Shown here: one piece after another, positions 18,766-27,517 of the stretch | How the letters are laid out: each line of letters opens with the position of its first letter | Numbering within the stretch: the stretch's first letter is position 1 | Assembly (NCBI GenBank): GCA_947498625.1 | Contig: CANMKR010000002.1 | Span: 586,332 to 650,331 of the forward strand | Origin: an uncultured Kangiella sp. | GTDB lineage: Bacteria > Pseudomonadota > Gammaproteobacteria > Enterobacterales > Kangiellaceae | Direction: 5' to 3' | DNA: 64,000 bases | Translations under genes and position numbers: made by a program | The notes under the pieces: model-generated | Seen by the model: the letters and a program-made list of their open reading frames with translations, nothing else | What the model was told of the DNA's origin: nothing | The model's database searches: none

Positions 18766-19665
18766 CTATTGGTTAACAATACCACTTGGTACATGACCGC
18801 TGGCGATATGGTCTTTAGCTCGGTCAATATGACCTTCTTGATCATCGAAGAACACATCTGCGCCAAAGGCTTTTAAAAATTGTGTTTTATCCATTCCGCC
18901 TAAGAACAAAGCTTCATCAATCCTGATATCCCAATAACGCAGAGTGCGAATAACCCTTTCATGCGCTGGTGCAGAACGCGCAGTCACTAAAGCAGTTCTA
19001 ATTGGGCATTCATCTGTCCCGAATTCTTTTTGGATCTTATGTAAGGCTGCTAAGAAGGTTTTAAAAGGACCACCTTCTAATGGTTTTTGGGCTGAAGCTT
19101 TTTCATGTTTAGTAAACTCATCCAAACCACTTTGTTGATACACTTTTTCCGCTTCATCAGAGAAAAGCACTGCATCACCATCGAAAGCGAATTTTATATG
19201 GTTTACGTCACTGTGAGCTTTGCTCGGCGCGACAATGGTTGCAGCAGCAATACCATTATCAATAGCCTGTTTAACGTCATAGGGATTGGTCGATAAAAAC
19301 AAATGTGCGCCAAAAGCTGAGGCATACAAATAAGGACTGTTACCGGAGGTAAAAGCAGCCCGAGTAATTTGTAATTGATGGTTTTCAATGGAGTTAAAAA
19401 CTCTAAGCCCCGTATCTGCGCTATTACGAGACAGTAGAATCACTTCAACTCGAACCTTATCCAGCCCGCCTTCATTGAGGGCTAATAATTTTTTGACTAA
19501 ACCAAATGCCGCACCGGGTTTTAATAATTCATCTTCATGATCGATTTGATATTGGGCATAACTATCAACACCCTTTTCAAGATAAATACGATGACTGTCC
19601 GCTAAATCAAAAAGTGCGGTCGAAGAAATTGCTATAACTAGAGTATCATTAAACTCAATCGGCAT
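18766..19665 (-). CDS. 5'-nucleotidase, cytosolic NT5C1-like
   Basis: A 299-residue protein of the PF06189-type 5'-nucleotidases. It begins TLVIAISSTALFDL, where the first Asp-like nucleophile region differs from classic HAD. It continues with VEVILLSRNSADTGLRVFNSI, RAAFTSGNSPYLY, KFAFDGDAVLFSDEAE, and DVFFDDQEGHIDRA near the C-terminus. It is expected to dephosphorylate nucleoside monophosphates in the cytosol. It lies 8 bases downstream of mlaA. No clear ribosome binding site precedes the ATG, so it may rely on coupling. Confidence 0.85.
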   Translation of the reverse strand: MPIEFNDTLVIAISSTALFDLADSHRIYLEKGVDSYAQYQIDHEDELLKPGAAFGLVKKLLALNEGGLDKVRVEVILLSRNSADTGLRVFNSIENHQLQITRAAFTSGNSPYLYASAFGAHLFLSTNPYDVKQAIDNGIAAATIVAPSKAHSDVNHIKFAFDGDAVLFSDEAEKVYQQSGLDEFTKHEKASAQKPLEGGPFKTFLAALHKIQKEFGTDECPIRTALVTARSAPAHERVIRTLRYWDIRIDEALFLGGMDKTQFLKAFGADVFFDDQEGHIDRAKDHIASGHVPSGIVNQ

Positions 19666-19673
19666 GAGGAGTT

Positions 19674-20405
19674 TTAAAAATCCTCACAGTCTTCTTCAAA
19701 CTCGCATTCTTCATCTTCAATTGGCGGCTTGCCATCGTGAATTAAGAATTGTCTTCTTTGTAAATAAACGTCACGAACTAATGTATAGTCATCAGGAGCA
19801 GAATTTAATTGGTCGTCTAAACTTAATAAGCCTGCTCGGGTTTGCACTATATCAAAGATACGCAAAGCGATTTCCGTTTGGGTATCGTTTTCTAATTCAT
19901 CATAGAGATTATACAAAACCACGCTATCCACACCTTGACCAAAAGCATCGCGAGTAGTTGAAGGTCCTAAGAAAGGCAGCATTAAGTATGAACCTTCACC
20001 TACGCCCCACTCAGCTAATGTTTGACCAAAATCTTCTGGTTGGTGTTCAATTCCAAACTCAGTTGCTGGATCGAATAGCCCACCAATTCCTAGGGTCGTA
20101 TTTATTAAAAAACGACCAGTATCTTTAAGCGCCTTGCCCAGTTTAAACTGCAAAATATCATTCAGGATAGTTGGTACTTCACCAATATTTTGAAAGAAAT
20201 TAGATACTCCAGTTTCTACCACGTCTGGGGTCACTGCTTTGTAGCCTTTTGCTACTGGCTTGAGAATAACCGTATCTAATCCTTTATTGAACTTCCAAAC
20301 GGAACGATTAAACCCTTCATAAGGATCGTTAGGGTTATTACCAGTAGATGCACAGCCGGCTAGAACAATTGTTAGCAATATGGTGGAGAGTAACTTTGAT
20401 TTCAT
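19674..20405 (-). CDS. mlaA: Phospholipid-binding outer membrane lipoprotein MlaA
   Basis: A 243-residue VacJ family protein. A lipoprotein signal ends at LAGC (Cys 18). Family blocks NDPYEGFNRSVWKFN, FLINTTLGIGGLFDPA and EDFGQTLAEWGVGEGSYLMLPFLGPST are clear. MlaA removes misplaced phospholipid from the outer leaflet of the outer membrane. The C-terminus is strongly acidic (EDEECEFEEDCEDF) with two Cys. The other mla genes are not in this window. Confidence 0.95.
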   Translation of the reverse strand: MKSKLLSTILLTIVLAGCASTGNNPNDPYEGFNRSVWKFNKGLDTVILKPVAKGYKAVTPDVVETGVSNFFQNIGEVPTILNDILQFKLGKALKDTGRFLINTTLGIGGLFDPATEFGIEHQPEDFGQTLAEWGVGEGSYLMLPFLGPSTTRDAFGQGVDSVVLYNLYDELENDTQTEIALRIFDIVQTRAGLLSLDDQLNSAPDDYTLVRDVYLQRRQFLIHDGKPPIEDEECEFEEDCEDF

Positions 20406-20473
20406 CTCAAAACCTTTTTGTAATACTTTTATGATTGAAACTGCTGATTATTGTAGCAATAAGTGTAACTGAG

Positions 20474-21253
20474 TTACAGATTTACTCCAAGAATTACATC
20501 TCGCTCTAAAAAGTCCTGCAGAATCTTCTTACCGCCTTCGATCAACTGTTCAGGATTTGGAAACTGAATTTCATCTTGCAGTTTTTGAATGGCTTGCGAA
20601 CCGGTTAACTGCCTCCCTTCCTCTTCTTCAGACTCTTGGAAGATTTCAAGCAGTCGATAAGTAATAGCATTCGTTTCCATAAAATCTACTTCATGCTCAC
20701 GATTGCGAGAAATAATTAAAAAAGTTGGTTGTTCAGGACTTCCAGTTGGCACAAAGGCATCACCAATTCTATGCACTGGATATTGGTAAACCAATGGCCA
20801 AGCTAATGGCGAGACTACTACTTTCTGTGAATAGAGGTCGCCATTACGGTCGTGTGGAAATAGCCGTATATCGCCGGTATCAGAAAGCGCGTTAAGCTCC
20901 ATCCATTCCCAATGAGCCAATTCAATCATAAAGGGATAATCGTCGTCTTCTGGTTGACGGTGCTCACTCAAGTAATCAAGAAACGCTTTAGAGATATCCC
21001 GAAAATAAGGACTGTGAGCTCTGTAGTCGATAAAAAACTGCCGTACCATTTGATGCCACTTTTTATCGCTAGTGAGATCACGCAAGATTGGAAAGCTATT
21101 ACTACAAAAGTTTTCGACATTGTTATAAAACAAATCTCTATAAACTTTCATTCGCCTATCTTCAATGTTTGTAGGCTTTTCCACCTGCTCAGGGTTGCGC
21201 AGATGCCCTGCAAAATCGAACTGTACTTGTTGAAACTTAGGTAGGCTACTCAT
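20474..21253 (-). CDS. HvfC/BufC-type RiPP partner protein (DUF2063)
   Basis: A 259-residue protein. The N-terminal third has the DUF2063 pattern: LPKFQQVQFDFAGHLRN, then RRMKVYRDLFYNNVENFCSNSFPIL. The C-terminal part carries the usual LDYLSEHRQP...ELAHWEWME block. In characterised systems such proteins pair with an MNIO enzyme and help recognise the precursor leader. Here it follows the MNIO gene by 19 bases and the precursor lies upstream, giving precursor-MNIO-partner order. Confidence 0.9.
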   Translation of the reverse strand: MSSLPKFQQVQFDFAGHLRNPEQVEKPTNIEDRRMKVYRDLFYNNVENFCSNSFPILRDLTSDKKWHQMVRQFFIDYRAHSPYFRDISKAFLDYLSEHRQPEDDDYPFMIELAHWEWMELNALSDTGDIRLFPHDRNGDLYSQKVVVSPLAWPLVYQYPVHRIGDAFVPTGSPEQPTFLIISRNREHEVDFMETNAITYRLLEIFQESEEEEGRQLTGSQAIQKLQDEIQFPNPEQLIEGGKKILQDFLERDVILGVNL

Positions 21254-21272
21254 GAGTTTTTAGTCAGTTATA

Positions 21273-22121
21273 CTAAGCAATGGCTTTGCCAGACAAATCT
21301 TTATCAAGATACTTTTGCTGGATGGTTTTGATCTGTGCTACTTCTGAGAATAATTCGGCAAGTGGCGGAATATTAAAGTCACGCTCAAGCAAAGTGGGGA
21401 AAACACCAAATTCTTGGTATGCAGTTTCTAGTAAAGCCCATACATCAGGTTTTACATCGGCGCCATGAGTATCCACTTTTAAATCATCTGCTTCATCATA
21501 GTGCCCAGCTATATGAGCATAGGCGATCCGCTCTTTAGGTAAAGCCTTTAAAAAATCATCAGGATTGTACTTATGATTAATAGAATTAACGTAGATATTG
21601 TTAATGTCCAACAGTAAATCACAATCAGCCTCTTCTAACACCGCCAATAAAAATTCCAGTTCTGACATTTCTTGACCTGGAGCAGCATAGTAAGACACAT
21701 TTTCCATAGCCAGCTTCATACCAATAATGTCTTGCACTTGTTTAATTCGATCAGCAACGTAGTGTACCGCTTCTTCGGTGAAGGGGATTGGCATTAAGTC
21801 GTATAAATGACCATCATCACTACAATAGCTTAGATGCTCACTGTAACTCTTAATGTTGTATTTTTTAATGAACTGAGCAACCTGCTTAACAAAGTTGATA
21901 TCTAACGGCGTTGGACCACCAATAGACAAGGATAAGCCATGAATGACAAACGGAAACCGCTCAGCGTATTGTTCAAATTGTTTAGTAAATTTTCCTCCAA
22001 ATGGGATCCAGTTTTCAGGCGCCACTTCCATAAAATCAATACAAGACTGGCTGACCGTTTCAAACTGATCAGAAAAATCTCGTCTTAAACCTAGACCTGC
22101 TCCTGTAACTAACTGGCTCAT
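21273..22121 (-). CDS. MNIO enzyme HvfB/BufB-type (DUF692)
   Basis: A 282-residue multinuclear non-haem iron oxidative enzyme with a TIM-barrel fold. Metal-ligand regions are visible: DFMEVAPENW, FVIHGLSLSIGG, SYSEHLSYC, LAMENVSYY, DLLLDINNIYVNSINH, AYAHIAGH and DTHGADV. Enzymes of this family modify cysteines in a precursor peptide (oxazolone/thioamide in the EGKCG-containing examples). It sits 105 bases after the precursor gene, behind a hairpin that could lower its expression relative to the precursor. Confidence 0.92.
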   Translation of the reverse strand: MSQLVTGAGLGLRRDFSDQFETVSQSCIDFMEVAPENWIPFGGKFTKQFEQYAERFPFVIHGLSLSIGGPTPLDINFVKQVAQFIKKYNIKSYSEHLSYCSDDGHLYDLMPIPFTEEAVHYVADRIKQVQDIIGMKLAMENVSYYAAPGQEMSELEFLLAVLEEADCDLLLDINNIYVNSINHKYNPDDFLKALPKERIAYAHIAGHYDEADDLKVDTHGADVKPDVWALLETAYQEFGVFPTLLERDFNIPPLAELFSEVAQIKTIQQKYLDKDLSGKAIA

Positions 22122-22180
22122 TTGAAAAACCTTTACTAAAGAATTTATAAATTAATATTAACTTCCAAAATGCTCAAATA

Positions 22181-22208
22181 AAAAAGTGGCAGCAAGCTAC
22201 CACTTTTT
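22181..22208 (-). terminator. Hairpin between RiPP precursor and MNIO gene, attenuator-like
   Basis: Nine-base arms at 22181-22189 and 22200-22208 (AAAAAGTGG / CCACTTTTT), with inner AG/CT pairing, are followed by T-rich sequence on the minus strand. It is placed 18 bases after the precursor stop codon. Partial termination here would give more precursor than enzyme, a common arrangement in RiPP operons (inference). Confidence 0.65.
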
Positions 22209-22226
22209 ATTCTTTAAGCTAAAGAA

Positions 22227-22673
22227 TTATCCGCCGCATTTACCTTCGCCGCATTTACCTTCTTTACCTTTCTTGCCTTTAGCAGATTCGCCGCATTTAC
22301 CTTCGCCGCATTTGCCTTCTTTGCCTTTCTTGCCTTTAGCAGATTCGCCGCATTTACCTTCGCCGCATTTGCCTTCTTTGCCTTTCTTGCCTTTAGACTC
22401 GCCGCATTTACCTTCGCCGCATTTGCCTTCTTTGCCATCTTTCTTAGACTCGCCGCACTTACCTTCGCCGCACTTGCCTTCTTTACCGTCTTTCTTAGAC
22501 TCACCGCATTTGCCTTCACCGCATTTGCCTTCGCCATCGAATTGAGCAAGGTTGTAGCCTTGAGCCAGATCGCTAACTGAGAACGGGCTAGCCGTTGCGC
22601 TAGTCATTGCTACAGAGGCAGATAATGATGCTGATACTAATACGGCTAACTTTGCTTTATCTTTCTTTAACAT
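22227..22673 (-). CDS. HvfA/BufA-type precursor peptide with 12 EGKCG motifs
   Basis: A 148-residue protein. Residues 1-29 form a basic-then-hydrophobic Sec-like leader (KKDKAKLAVLVSASLSASVA) ending near ATAS. After a short linker ending AQFDG, the rest is six units, each opening with EGKCGEGKCG, separated by ESKKDGK, ESKGKKGK or ESAKGKKGK spacers. All twelve Cys sit in EGKCG. This is the substrate type for MNIO/DUF2063 pairs; the modified Cys are expected to bind copper. AGGAG lies 7 bases before the ATG. The repeat units are nearly identical at the DNA level, so copy number may vary. Confidence 0.9.
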   Translation of the reverse strand: MLKKDKAKLAVLVSASLSASVAMTSATASPFSVSDLAQGYNLAQFDGEGKCGEGKCGESKKDGKEGKCGEGKCGESKKDGKEGKCGEGKCGESKGKKGKEGKCGEGKCGESAKGKKGKEGKCGEGKCGESAKGKKGKEGKCGEGKCGG

Positions 22674-22712
22674 TAGATTACTCCTAAATATGTTTACAAT
22701 ATAATCAAGCAG

Positions 22713-22741
22713 TTAGACATACGTCCAGCAAGTTTGTTACA
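22713..22741 (-). promoter_or_regulatory. Putative ECF-sigma promoter of the HvfABC-type operon
   Basis: On the minus strand, TGTAAC (22741-22736) and GTCTAA (22718-22713) are 17 bases apart. That is the same AAC-to-GTC spacing as the RpoE consensus. Transcription would begin near 22706, giving a leader of about 33 bases before the ATG at 22673 with AGGAG inside it. MNIO RiPP operons in other proteobacteria are known to be under ECF sigma factors. No sigma/anti-sigma gene is in this window. Confidence 0.5.
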
Positions 22742-22815
22742 TCTAACACTTAATAATTCGAGATTAATTGCGCTGAAAATATAAGTCAAAGAAATAGTAG
22801 CTATATTAATGCCGT

Positions 22816-23886
22816 CTAGTTCACAACTTGATCAATAGTCAGGGAGTAATTTTGGGTAGGGGTAAGTCCTTGAATTGGAGAGATTTGCCCGAACAGATCA
22901 CCCGCTTCCGGCTTGGCAAGACCCGTTTTAGAAAGTCTAATTTCTACTTTTAAATCAATAGCTTGCCAAAAATCTGCGGTGCTAAACATCAAGTTTTCAG
23001 GCGTCACCTTAATCGTTTGTTCTAGTTGCGAAATATCTATCGATTTTACCGCAATTGGAGCTCCGCCAGCTACCGGTCGTACTATGGCAAATGCTTTTGT
23101 AAAACTCTGTAAATCTAAGTTAGCAAAGTTGTTTATGGTGATTTGAATAAATTGTGACTCGGTGAATTTTAATCGTTCGAGTTCCTTTTCTATTAAATTA
23201 TTGATTAGCTGAGCAGATTCACTATTTTGCTGGCGGCGACTGGCCAAGAATTTCCAAGTGTCAATGGCGGCTTGATGCTTTTCTAAACGTGATTGAGTCA
23301 GGCCCTTCATCATTAAAGCACCCTCATGGGTATTATTCTTTAATAAGACTAAATTTAACTGTTCAAGTGCGCTATCAAACTCACGGTAGATTAAATAAGT
23401 TTTGGCTACTTCAATTCTAGTATTGATTTGTTGTTCTTTGTTGCCTATTTGACTGGCGCGATTAAATGCTTGCTTAGCCAACTGACGCATAGAGTCAGTC
23501 TCAGCTTGTGGCTCTTGGGAACTAGTTGAACCCGCTGCGCTTAAGGTTAACAACTCGCCTAATTTCATCCAAGCCCCGGAATCCTCTGGATTTGCTTCTT
23601 GTCTTAAACGTAATTCATGCAGCAATTGATTAACGTTAATTTTCTTATCGCTCACCATTTGCGCCAACTCTTCAATCGAGTGGCTTTTTAATTCTTGATG
23701 CTGCGCGGCAAGTGCTTGGATTTCTTTATTAGCACCTAATTGATGATAGATACCGTAACTAGTCATTACCGTAATCAGGCTTAATATCAAAAATACGGCC
23801 TTGGAATTGCCGCTTGAAAAAGTATTACTAAAAAGCCAAAAGGCCCAACTTAGAGCTACTAAAATAAAGATTGCGGATACTATCAC
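22816..23886 (-). CDS. ccmI: Cytochrome c maturation protein CcmI, GTG start
   Basis: A 356-residue protein. Two N-terminal membrane helices (about 2-20 and 30-46) flank a cytoplasmic loop. A periplasmic TPR region follows (about 85-235), and then a C-terminal domain that in CcmI binds apocytochrome c. It starts GTG at 23886, directly after the ccmH stop. It ends the ccm run and presents apocytochrome to CcmF/H. Confidence 0.88.
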   Translation of the reverse strand: MIVSAIFILVALSWAFWLFSNTFSSGNSKAVFLILSLITVMTSYGIYHQLGANKEIQALAAQHQELKSHSIEELAQMVSDKKINVNQLLHELRLRQEANPEDSGAWMKLGELLTLSAAGSTSSQEPQAETDSMRQLAKQAFNRASQIGNKEQQINTRIEVAKTYLIYREFDSALEQLNLVLLKNNTHEGALMMKGLTQSRLEKHQAAIDTWKFLASRRQQNSESAQLINNLIEKELERLKFTESQFIQITINNFANLDLQSFTKAFAIVRPVAGGAPIAVKSIDISQLEQTIKVTPENLMFSTADFWQAIDLKVEIRLSKTGLAKPEAGDLFGQISPIQGLTPTQNYSLTIDQVVN

Positions 23887-24294
23887 TTACTCTTCAGCCT
23901 CATCTTCTGGTTGTAGCTCGCGACGACCTACTCGAGCTATCAAAGCAATAATGATAATGATAAATACCAGCAAAGGCATAAACCAAAGAACATAATTTTT
24001 CGGCGAGATAGGAGGATCATATAAAACAAAATCACCATAGCGTTCTTGCATATACTGAAGAATTTGCTGTTTATTTTCCCCTGCTTTCAACTTTTGGTAA
24101 ACAAGGTATCTTAAATCTTCCGACAAAGGAGCATCAGAGTCCGCTATCGATTGATTTTGACATTTAGGGCAACGTAATTCGTTAGCAATCTCTCGGTACA
24201 ATCGTTCTTGTTCAGGACTATCAAATTGATAAGTTTCATTAGCTAAACTAGTAAAGGAAACTAATAAGCAAAGGGCTATCAAAAAAGTTTTCAT
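23887..24294 (-). CDS. ccmH: Cytochrome c maturation protein CcmH
   Basis: A 135-residue protein with signal peptide (cut near SLA-N), redox motif LRCPKCQNQSIADS, a three-helix domain, and one C-terminal membrane helix (WFMPLLVFIIIIIALI). It handles thiols of apocytochrome c together with CcmG. It overlaps ccmG by four bases. The short form means the TPR part is the separate CcmI protein. Confidence 0.95.
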   Translation of the reverse strand: MKTFLIALCLLVSFTSLANETYQFDSPEQERLYREIANELRCPKCQNQSIADSDAPLSEDLRYLVYQKLKAGENKQQILQYMQERYGDFVLYDPPISPKNYVLWFMPLLVFIIIIIALIARVGRRELQPEDEAEE

Positions 24295-24842
24295 CGTTTA
24301 TTCTCCCAGCCAATTGCTTCTAACTTAGGGATTATTACCTTATTCCATACTCTGTTATCGATCACGCCCACATGACGGTCTCTAATATAACCTTGGGCAT
24401 CGACAATAAAAGTTTCTGGTGCTCCATAAACGCCTAAATCAATGCCCAGTTGACCACTAATATCAGCGATGGAATAAATAAAGGGATCACCATATTTTTG
24501 CAAATAATCAATAGCGTCTTTTGGCTTATCTTTATAATTCATACCAACCCATTTAATAGGATAAGTCTTTGAAAACTCGATTAAATAAGGATGCTCGGCA
24601 TAGCAAGAAACACACCAGGTACCCCAAACATTAAGTAGATAAATTTCTTTAGGTAAATCAGCATTGGTAATGACTTGTTCAGGATTTGTTACCGAACCTA
24701 ATTTAAAGCTTGGAACCTTCTGGCCAACTAACTTGGTTTCTAATTTACGAGGATCGTTACTTAAGGATGATTTAAAGACTAAAACCAGCACCAAGAAAAT
24801 CAACAAAGGGGTTACAGCAATGATTATTTTTTTAGCTTTCAT
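24291..24842 (-). CDS. ccmG: Thiol:disulfide interchange protein CcmG/DsbE
   Basis: A 183-residue membrane-anchored thioredoxin-fold protein with one N-terminal helix (about 5-24), redox site WGTWCVSCYAEHP, and a conserved cis-Pro region VYGAPETFIVD. It reduces cysteines of apocytochrome c or CcmH in the periplasm. It overlaps ccmF by 11 bases. Confidence 0.95.
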   Translation of the reverse strand: MKAKKIIIAVTPLLIFLVLVLVFKSSLSNDPRKLETKLVGQKVPSFKLGSVTNPEQVITNADLPKEIYLLNVWGTWCVSCYAEHPYLIEFSKTYPIKWVGMNYKDKPKDAIDYLQKYGDPFIYSIADISGQLGIDLGVYGAPETFIVDAQGYIRDRHVGVIDNRVWNKVIIPKLEAIGWENKR

Positions 24843-26799
24843 TACGATAACCTTTAACCTTAGTAAATTTCTTTTGCCTATAACGTTTATCAGATACAGC
24901 TAGAAGCCCACCTAATGCCATTAAAAGCGCGCCAAGCCATACCCACCGTACAAAAGGCTTATAATAGACTTTAATAGCCCAAGCACCCTGCTCTAAAGGC
25001 TGAGCCAGCGAAATATACAAATCTGAAAATAAGCCAGGATGGATCGCCGCTTCAGTCATCAGCTGACCTGAAACTCGATAGCGTCTTTTCTCAGGCTTTA
25101 AAGTCACCAGATGATCACCATCTTCAGATACTTTCAAAGTTGCTTGTGAACTGATGTAATTTTCAAAAGTAAAATTATCAAACTTTTCAAAGTAGATATC
25201 TAATTCACCAACTGCTACCGTTTGTTGCGGTTCAATACGAACATCTTTTTCAATTGAATAAAAAGTGGTAACAATAGCTCCAATGGTCGTCACCGCTAGG
25301 CCGGTATGAGCTAATAACATACCCCAATAGCTTCTACGAATTTTTTTAATTCCTTGCAAAAATGAAGAAGCATTTTTAGATAACTTCACTACATAAGCTA
25401 GACAGGCCAGTGTTAACCATAATGACAAACTTACGCCAACTACTGGCCATAACAACAATTCGCTGGCTAGCCAAGATAATAGCAAGCTAGATATTATGAT
25501 TGCTAAGCCTAGTAACGCTAGCTGTGGCATTAGTACTTTAGATAATTTATCTTGCTTCCAATTCATTTGTTGTCCGAATGGGATCAAGAACAAAATAAAT
25601 GCAAAAAAGAACGAAAAGTATGGATCAAAAAACGGAGGGCCAATAGAAACTTTCTGTCCCCATAAATAATCCGCTAATAAAGGATATAAAGTTCCAAGTA
25701 AGACCACTAATAAGCTTGAAAACAATAAGACATTGTTTAAGACAATGGCGATTTCTTTAGAAACCAAAGTGTAGTTATTATTTGACTTTAATTTATCAAA
25801 CTGCCATGCATAAAGCGCTAAAGCACCGCCCACTGCTAAGCCAAGGAAAGTTAAAATAAACAGACCTCTTTCAGGATCGGTCGCAAAGGCGTGAACTGAA
25901 GTTAACACCCCTGAGCGAACTAAAAAAGTCCCCAATAAACTCAGTGAAAAAGTCAGAATAGCCAATAACACGGTCCAAGATTTATAAGCACCGCGTTTTT
26001 CTGTTGCAGCTAAAGAATGCAATAAGGCAGTACCGGCAAGCCAAGGCATAAAAGAAGCGTTTTCAACTGGATCCCAAAACCACCAGCCACCCCAGCCTAA
26101 TTCGTAATAAGCCCACCAACTGCCAAGCGCAATCCCTACGGTTAAGAATATCCAAGCAACCGTGGTCCAAGGGCGAGCCCATTTTGCCCACTTCTGATCT
26201 AAATCACCTTGCAATAATCCTGCGATGGCAAAAGCAAACACCACCGAAAAACCCACAAACCCCATATACAGCATTGGTGGATGAACTATCATTCCAAAAT
26301 CTTGCAATAAAGGATTTAGGTCGGCGCCGTCAATCGGGATAAATGGCAATACACGCTCAAAGGGATTTGATGTAAATAAAGCGAAACTTACAAAGCCAAC
26401 GGATATAAGCCCAAGAGTTGCTAATACTCTAGCTCGAATTACCGAGGTTAAAGCTTTACTAAAAAGTGCGACCGCCGCCATCCAAGCTGCTAGGATCATG
26501 ATCCAAAGCAATAAGGAGCCTTCATGAGAGCCCCAAACAGCGGTTACTTTATAGCGTAGCGGTAATAGCGTATTAGAATGATTGGCAACATAGGCTACTG
26601 AAAAATCATCTTGCACAAACGCAATGGTTAAACAGATATAGCTGGCTAACAATAAGATAAATTGCCCTATGGCAGCCTTTGATGCTAAGCGCATTAAACC
26701 ATTGTGCTGGGTATGGGCACCATAAAATGGCAAGGTGCCTAAAATGACTGCATTAACTAAGGCTAAAATTAGAAAAAAGTGACCAAGCTCTGGGATCAT
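24832..26799 (-). CDS. ccmF: Cytochrome c haem lyase subunit CcmF
   Basis: A 655-residue polytopic protein with about 15 helices. The tryptophan-rich haem-handling motif is present as GWGGWWFWDPVENASFMPWL. The conserved His segments VWGSHEGSLLLW and VHPPMLYMG are also seen. It receives haem from CcmE and joins it to apocytochrome c. It overlaps ccmE by one base. Confidence 0.97.
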   Translation of the reverse strand: MIPELGHFFLILALVNAVILGTLPFYGAHTQHNGLMRLASKAAIGQFILLLASYICLTIAFVQDDFSVAYVANHSNTLLPLRYKVTAVWGSHEGSLLLWIMILAAWMAAVALFSKALTSVIRARVLATLGLISVGFVSFALFTSNPFERVLPFIPIDGADLNPLLQDFGMIVHPPMLYMGFVGFSVVFAFAIAGLLQGDLDQKWAKWARPWTTVAWIFLTVGIALGSWWAYYELGWGGWWFWDPVENASFMPWLAGTALLHSLAATEKRGAYKSWTVLLAILTFSLSLLGTFLVRSGVLTSVHAFATDPERGLFILTFLGLAVGGALALYAWQFDKLKSNNNYTLVSKEIAIVLNNVLLFSSLLVVLLGTLYPLLADYLWGQKVSIGPPFFDPYFSFFFAFILFLIPFGQQMNWKQDKLSKVLMPQLALLGLAIIISSLLLSWLASELLLWPVVGVSLSLWLTLACLAYVVKLSKNASSFLQGIKKIRRSYWGMLLAHTGLAVTTIGAIVTTFYSIEKDVRIEPQQTVAVGELDIYFEKFDNFTFENYISSQATLKVSEDGDHLVTLKPEKRRYRVSGQLMTEAAIHPGLFSDLYISLAQPLEQGAWAIKVYYKPFVRWVWLGALLMALGGLLAVSDKRYRQKKFTKVKGYRNES

Positions 26800-27278
26800 T
26801 AATAACGGCCCTTTTGCTTTTCGCCTTGCTGTTCCATTTTTTTGACACCATCTTTATGACTTTTCTTTAGCGTTTCAGCAATTTCAGGTGGCATATATTT
26901 TTCATCATGCTTGGCTAAGACTTTAGTTGCTTTAAGTGTTTTACGATCGACCAACTTACCCTCAGCCATAATCCCTTGCCCTTCGCGAAATAAATCCGGC
27001 AAGCTTTTATCAAAAGTAATGGTGATAACTTCTTCATTATCGGTGATATCAAATTCAACATACAAGCTGTCTTTAGAGCGCTTAACCGAGCCAGTCGTTA
27101 CCAAACCGCCAACTCGAATAGTTTTATTCAGCGGAGCATCGCCATTAACTACGCGCCTAGGCTCATAAAAAGCATCCGCGTAGTCACCAATAGCATACAA
27201 CAGTAATCCTACGGCGGTGCTAAGCAGCACCAATGAGGATAAAATAGTAATCAATTTTTTCTTGCGATGAGCTTTCAT
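26799..27278 (-). CDS. ccmE: Periplasmic haem chaperone CcmE
   Basis: A 159-residue protein with one N-terminal helix and an OB-fold periplasmic domain (RVGGLVTTGSVKR, VEFDITDN). The haem-binding motif is VLAKHDEKYMPPE, whose His forms the covalent haem bond and Tyr is the axial ligand. The tail is charged. Confidence 0.96.
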   Translation of the reverse strand: MKAHRKKKLITILSSLVLLSTAVGLLLYAIGDYADAFYEPRRVVNGDAPLNKTIRVGGLVTTGSVKRSKDSLYVEFDITDNEEVITITFDKSLPDLFREGQGIMAEGKLVDRKTLKATKVLAKHDEKYMPPEIAETLKKSHKDGVKKMEQQGEKQKGRY

Positions 27279-27316
27279 AGATACATTAATCTTAGGTTAA
27301 ATAATCTTAGGTTAAA

Positions 27317-27517
27317 TTAGCCAGATACATTTTCAGTTTTTACAACACGGGCTTTCAGCGATTGTTCTTGCTGCTGCATTTTAATTTTTACCAAAAGCTT
27401 TCTTCGGTAAACATTAAAAAGTAATAACAATAAAAGTATTGTGAGCAAAGTTAAGCCATAACTCCACCACACATAGAGTCCATGATCGCCCATAGAGAAA
27501 AACTCTTGCCAGTTCAT
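27317..27517 (-). CDS. ccmD: Haem exporter protein CcmD
   Basis: A 66-residue single-helix membrane protein. The family pattern is seen: FFSMGDHGLYVWWSYGLTLL at the N-terminus, then a basic cytoplasmic tail (YRRKLLVKIKMQQQEQ). It helps release holo-CcmE from the CcmABC complex. It overlaps ccmC by one base (TAATG). Confidence 0.92.
   Translation of the reverse strand: MNWQEFFSMGDHGLYVWWSYGLTLLTILLLLLLFNVYRRKLLVKIKMQQQEQSLKARVVKTENVSG

Noticed and set aside
22186..22545. Plus-strand ORF with repeated SPHLPSLPFLP, and a minus-strand frame of AKKANAAKVNAA
   Set aside because: Both are shadow frames of the EGKCG repeat in the precursor gene. The real frame has the signal peptide and ribosome binding site.
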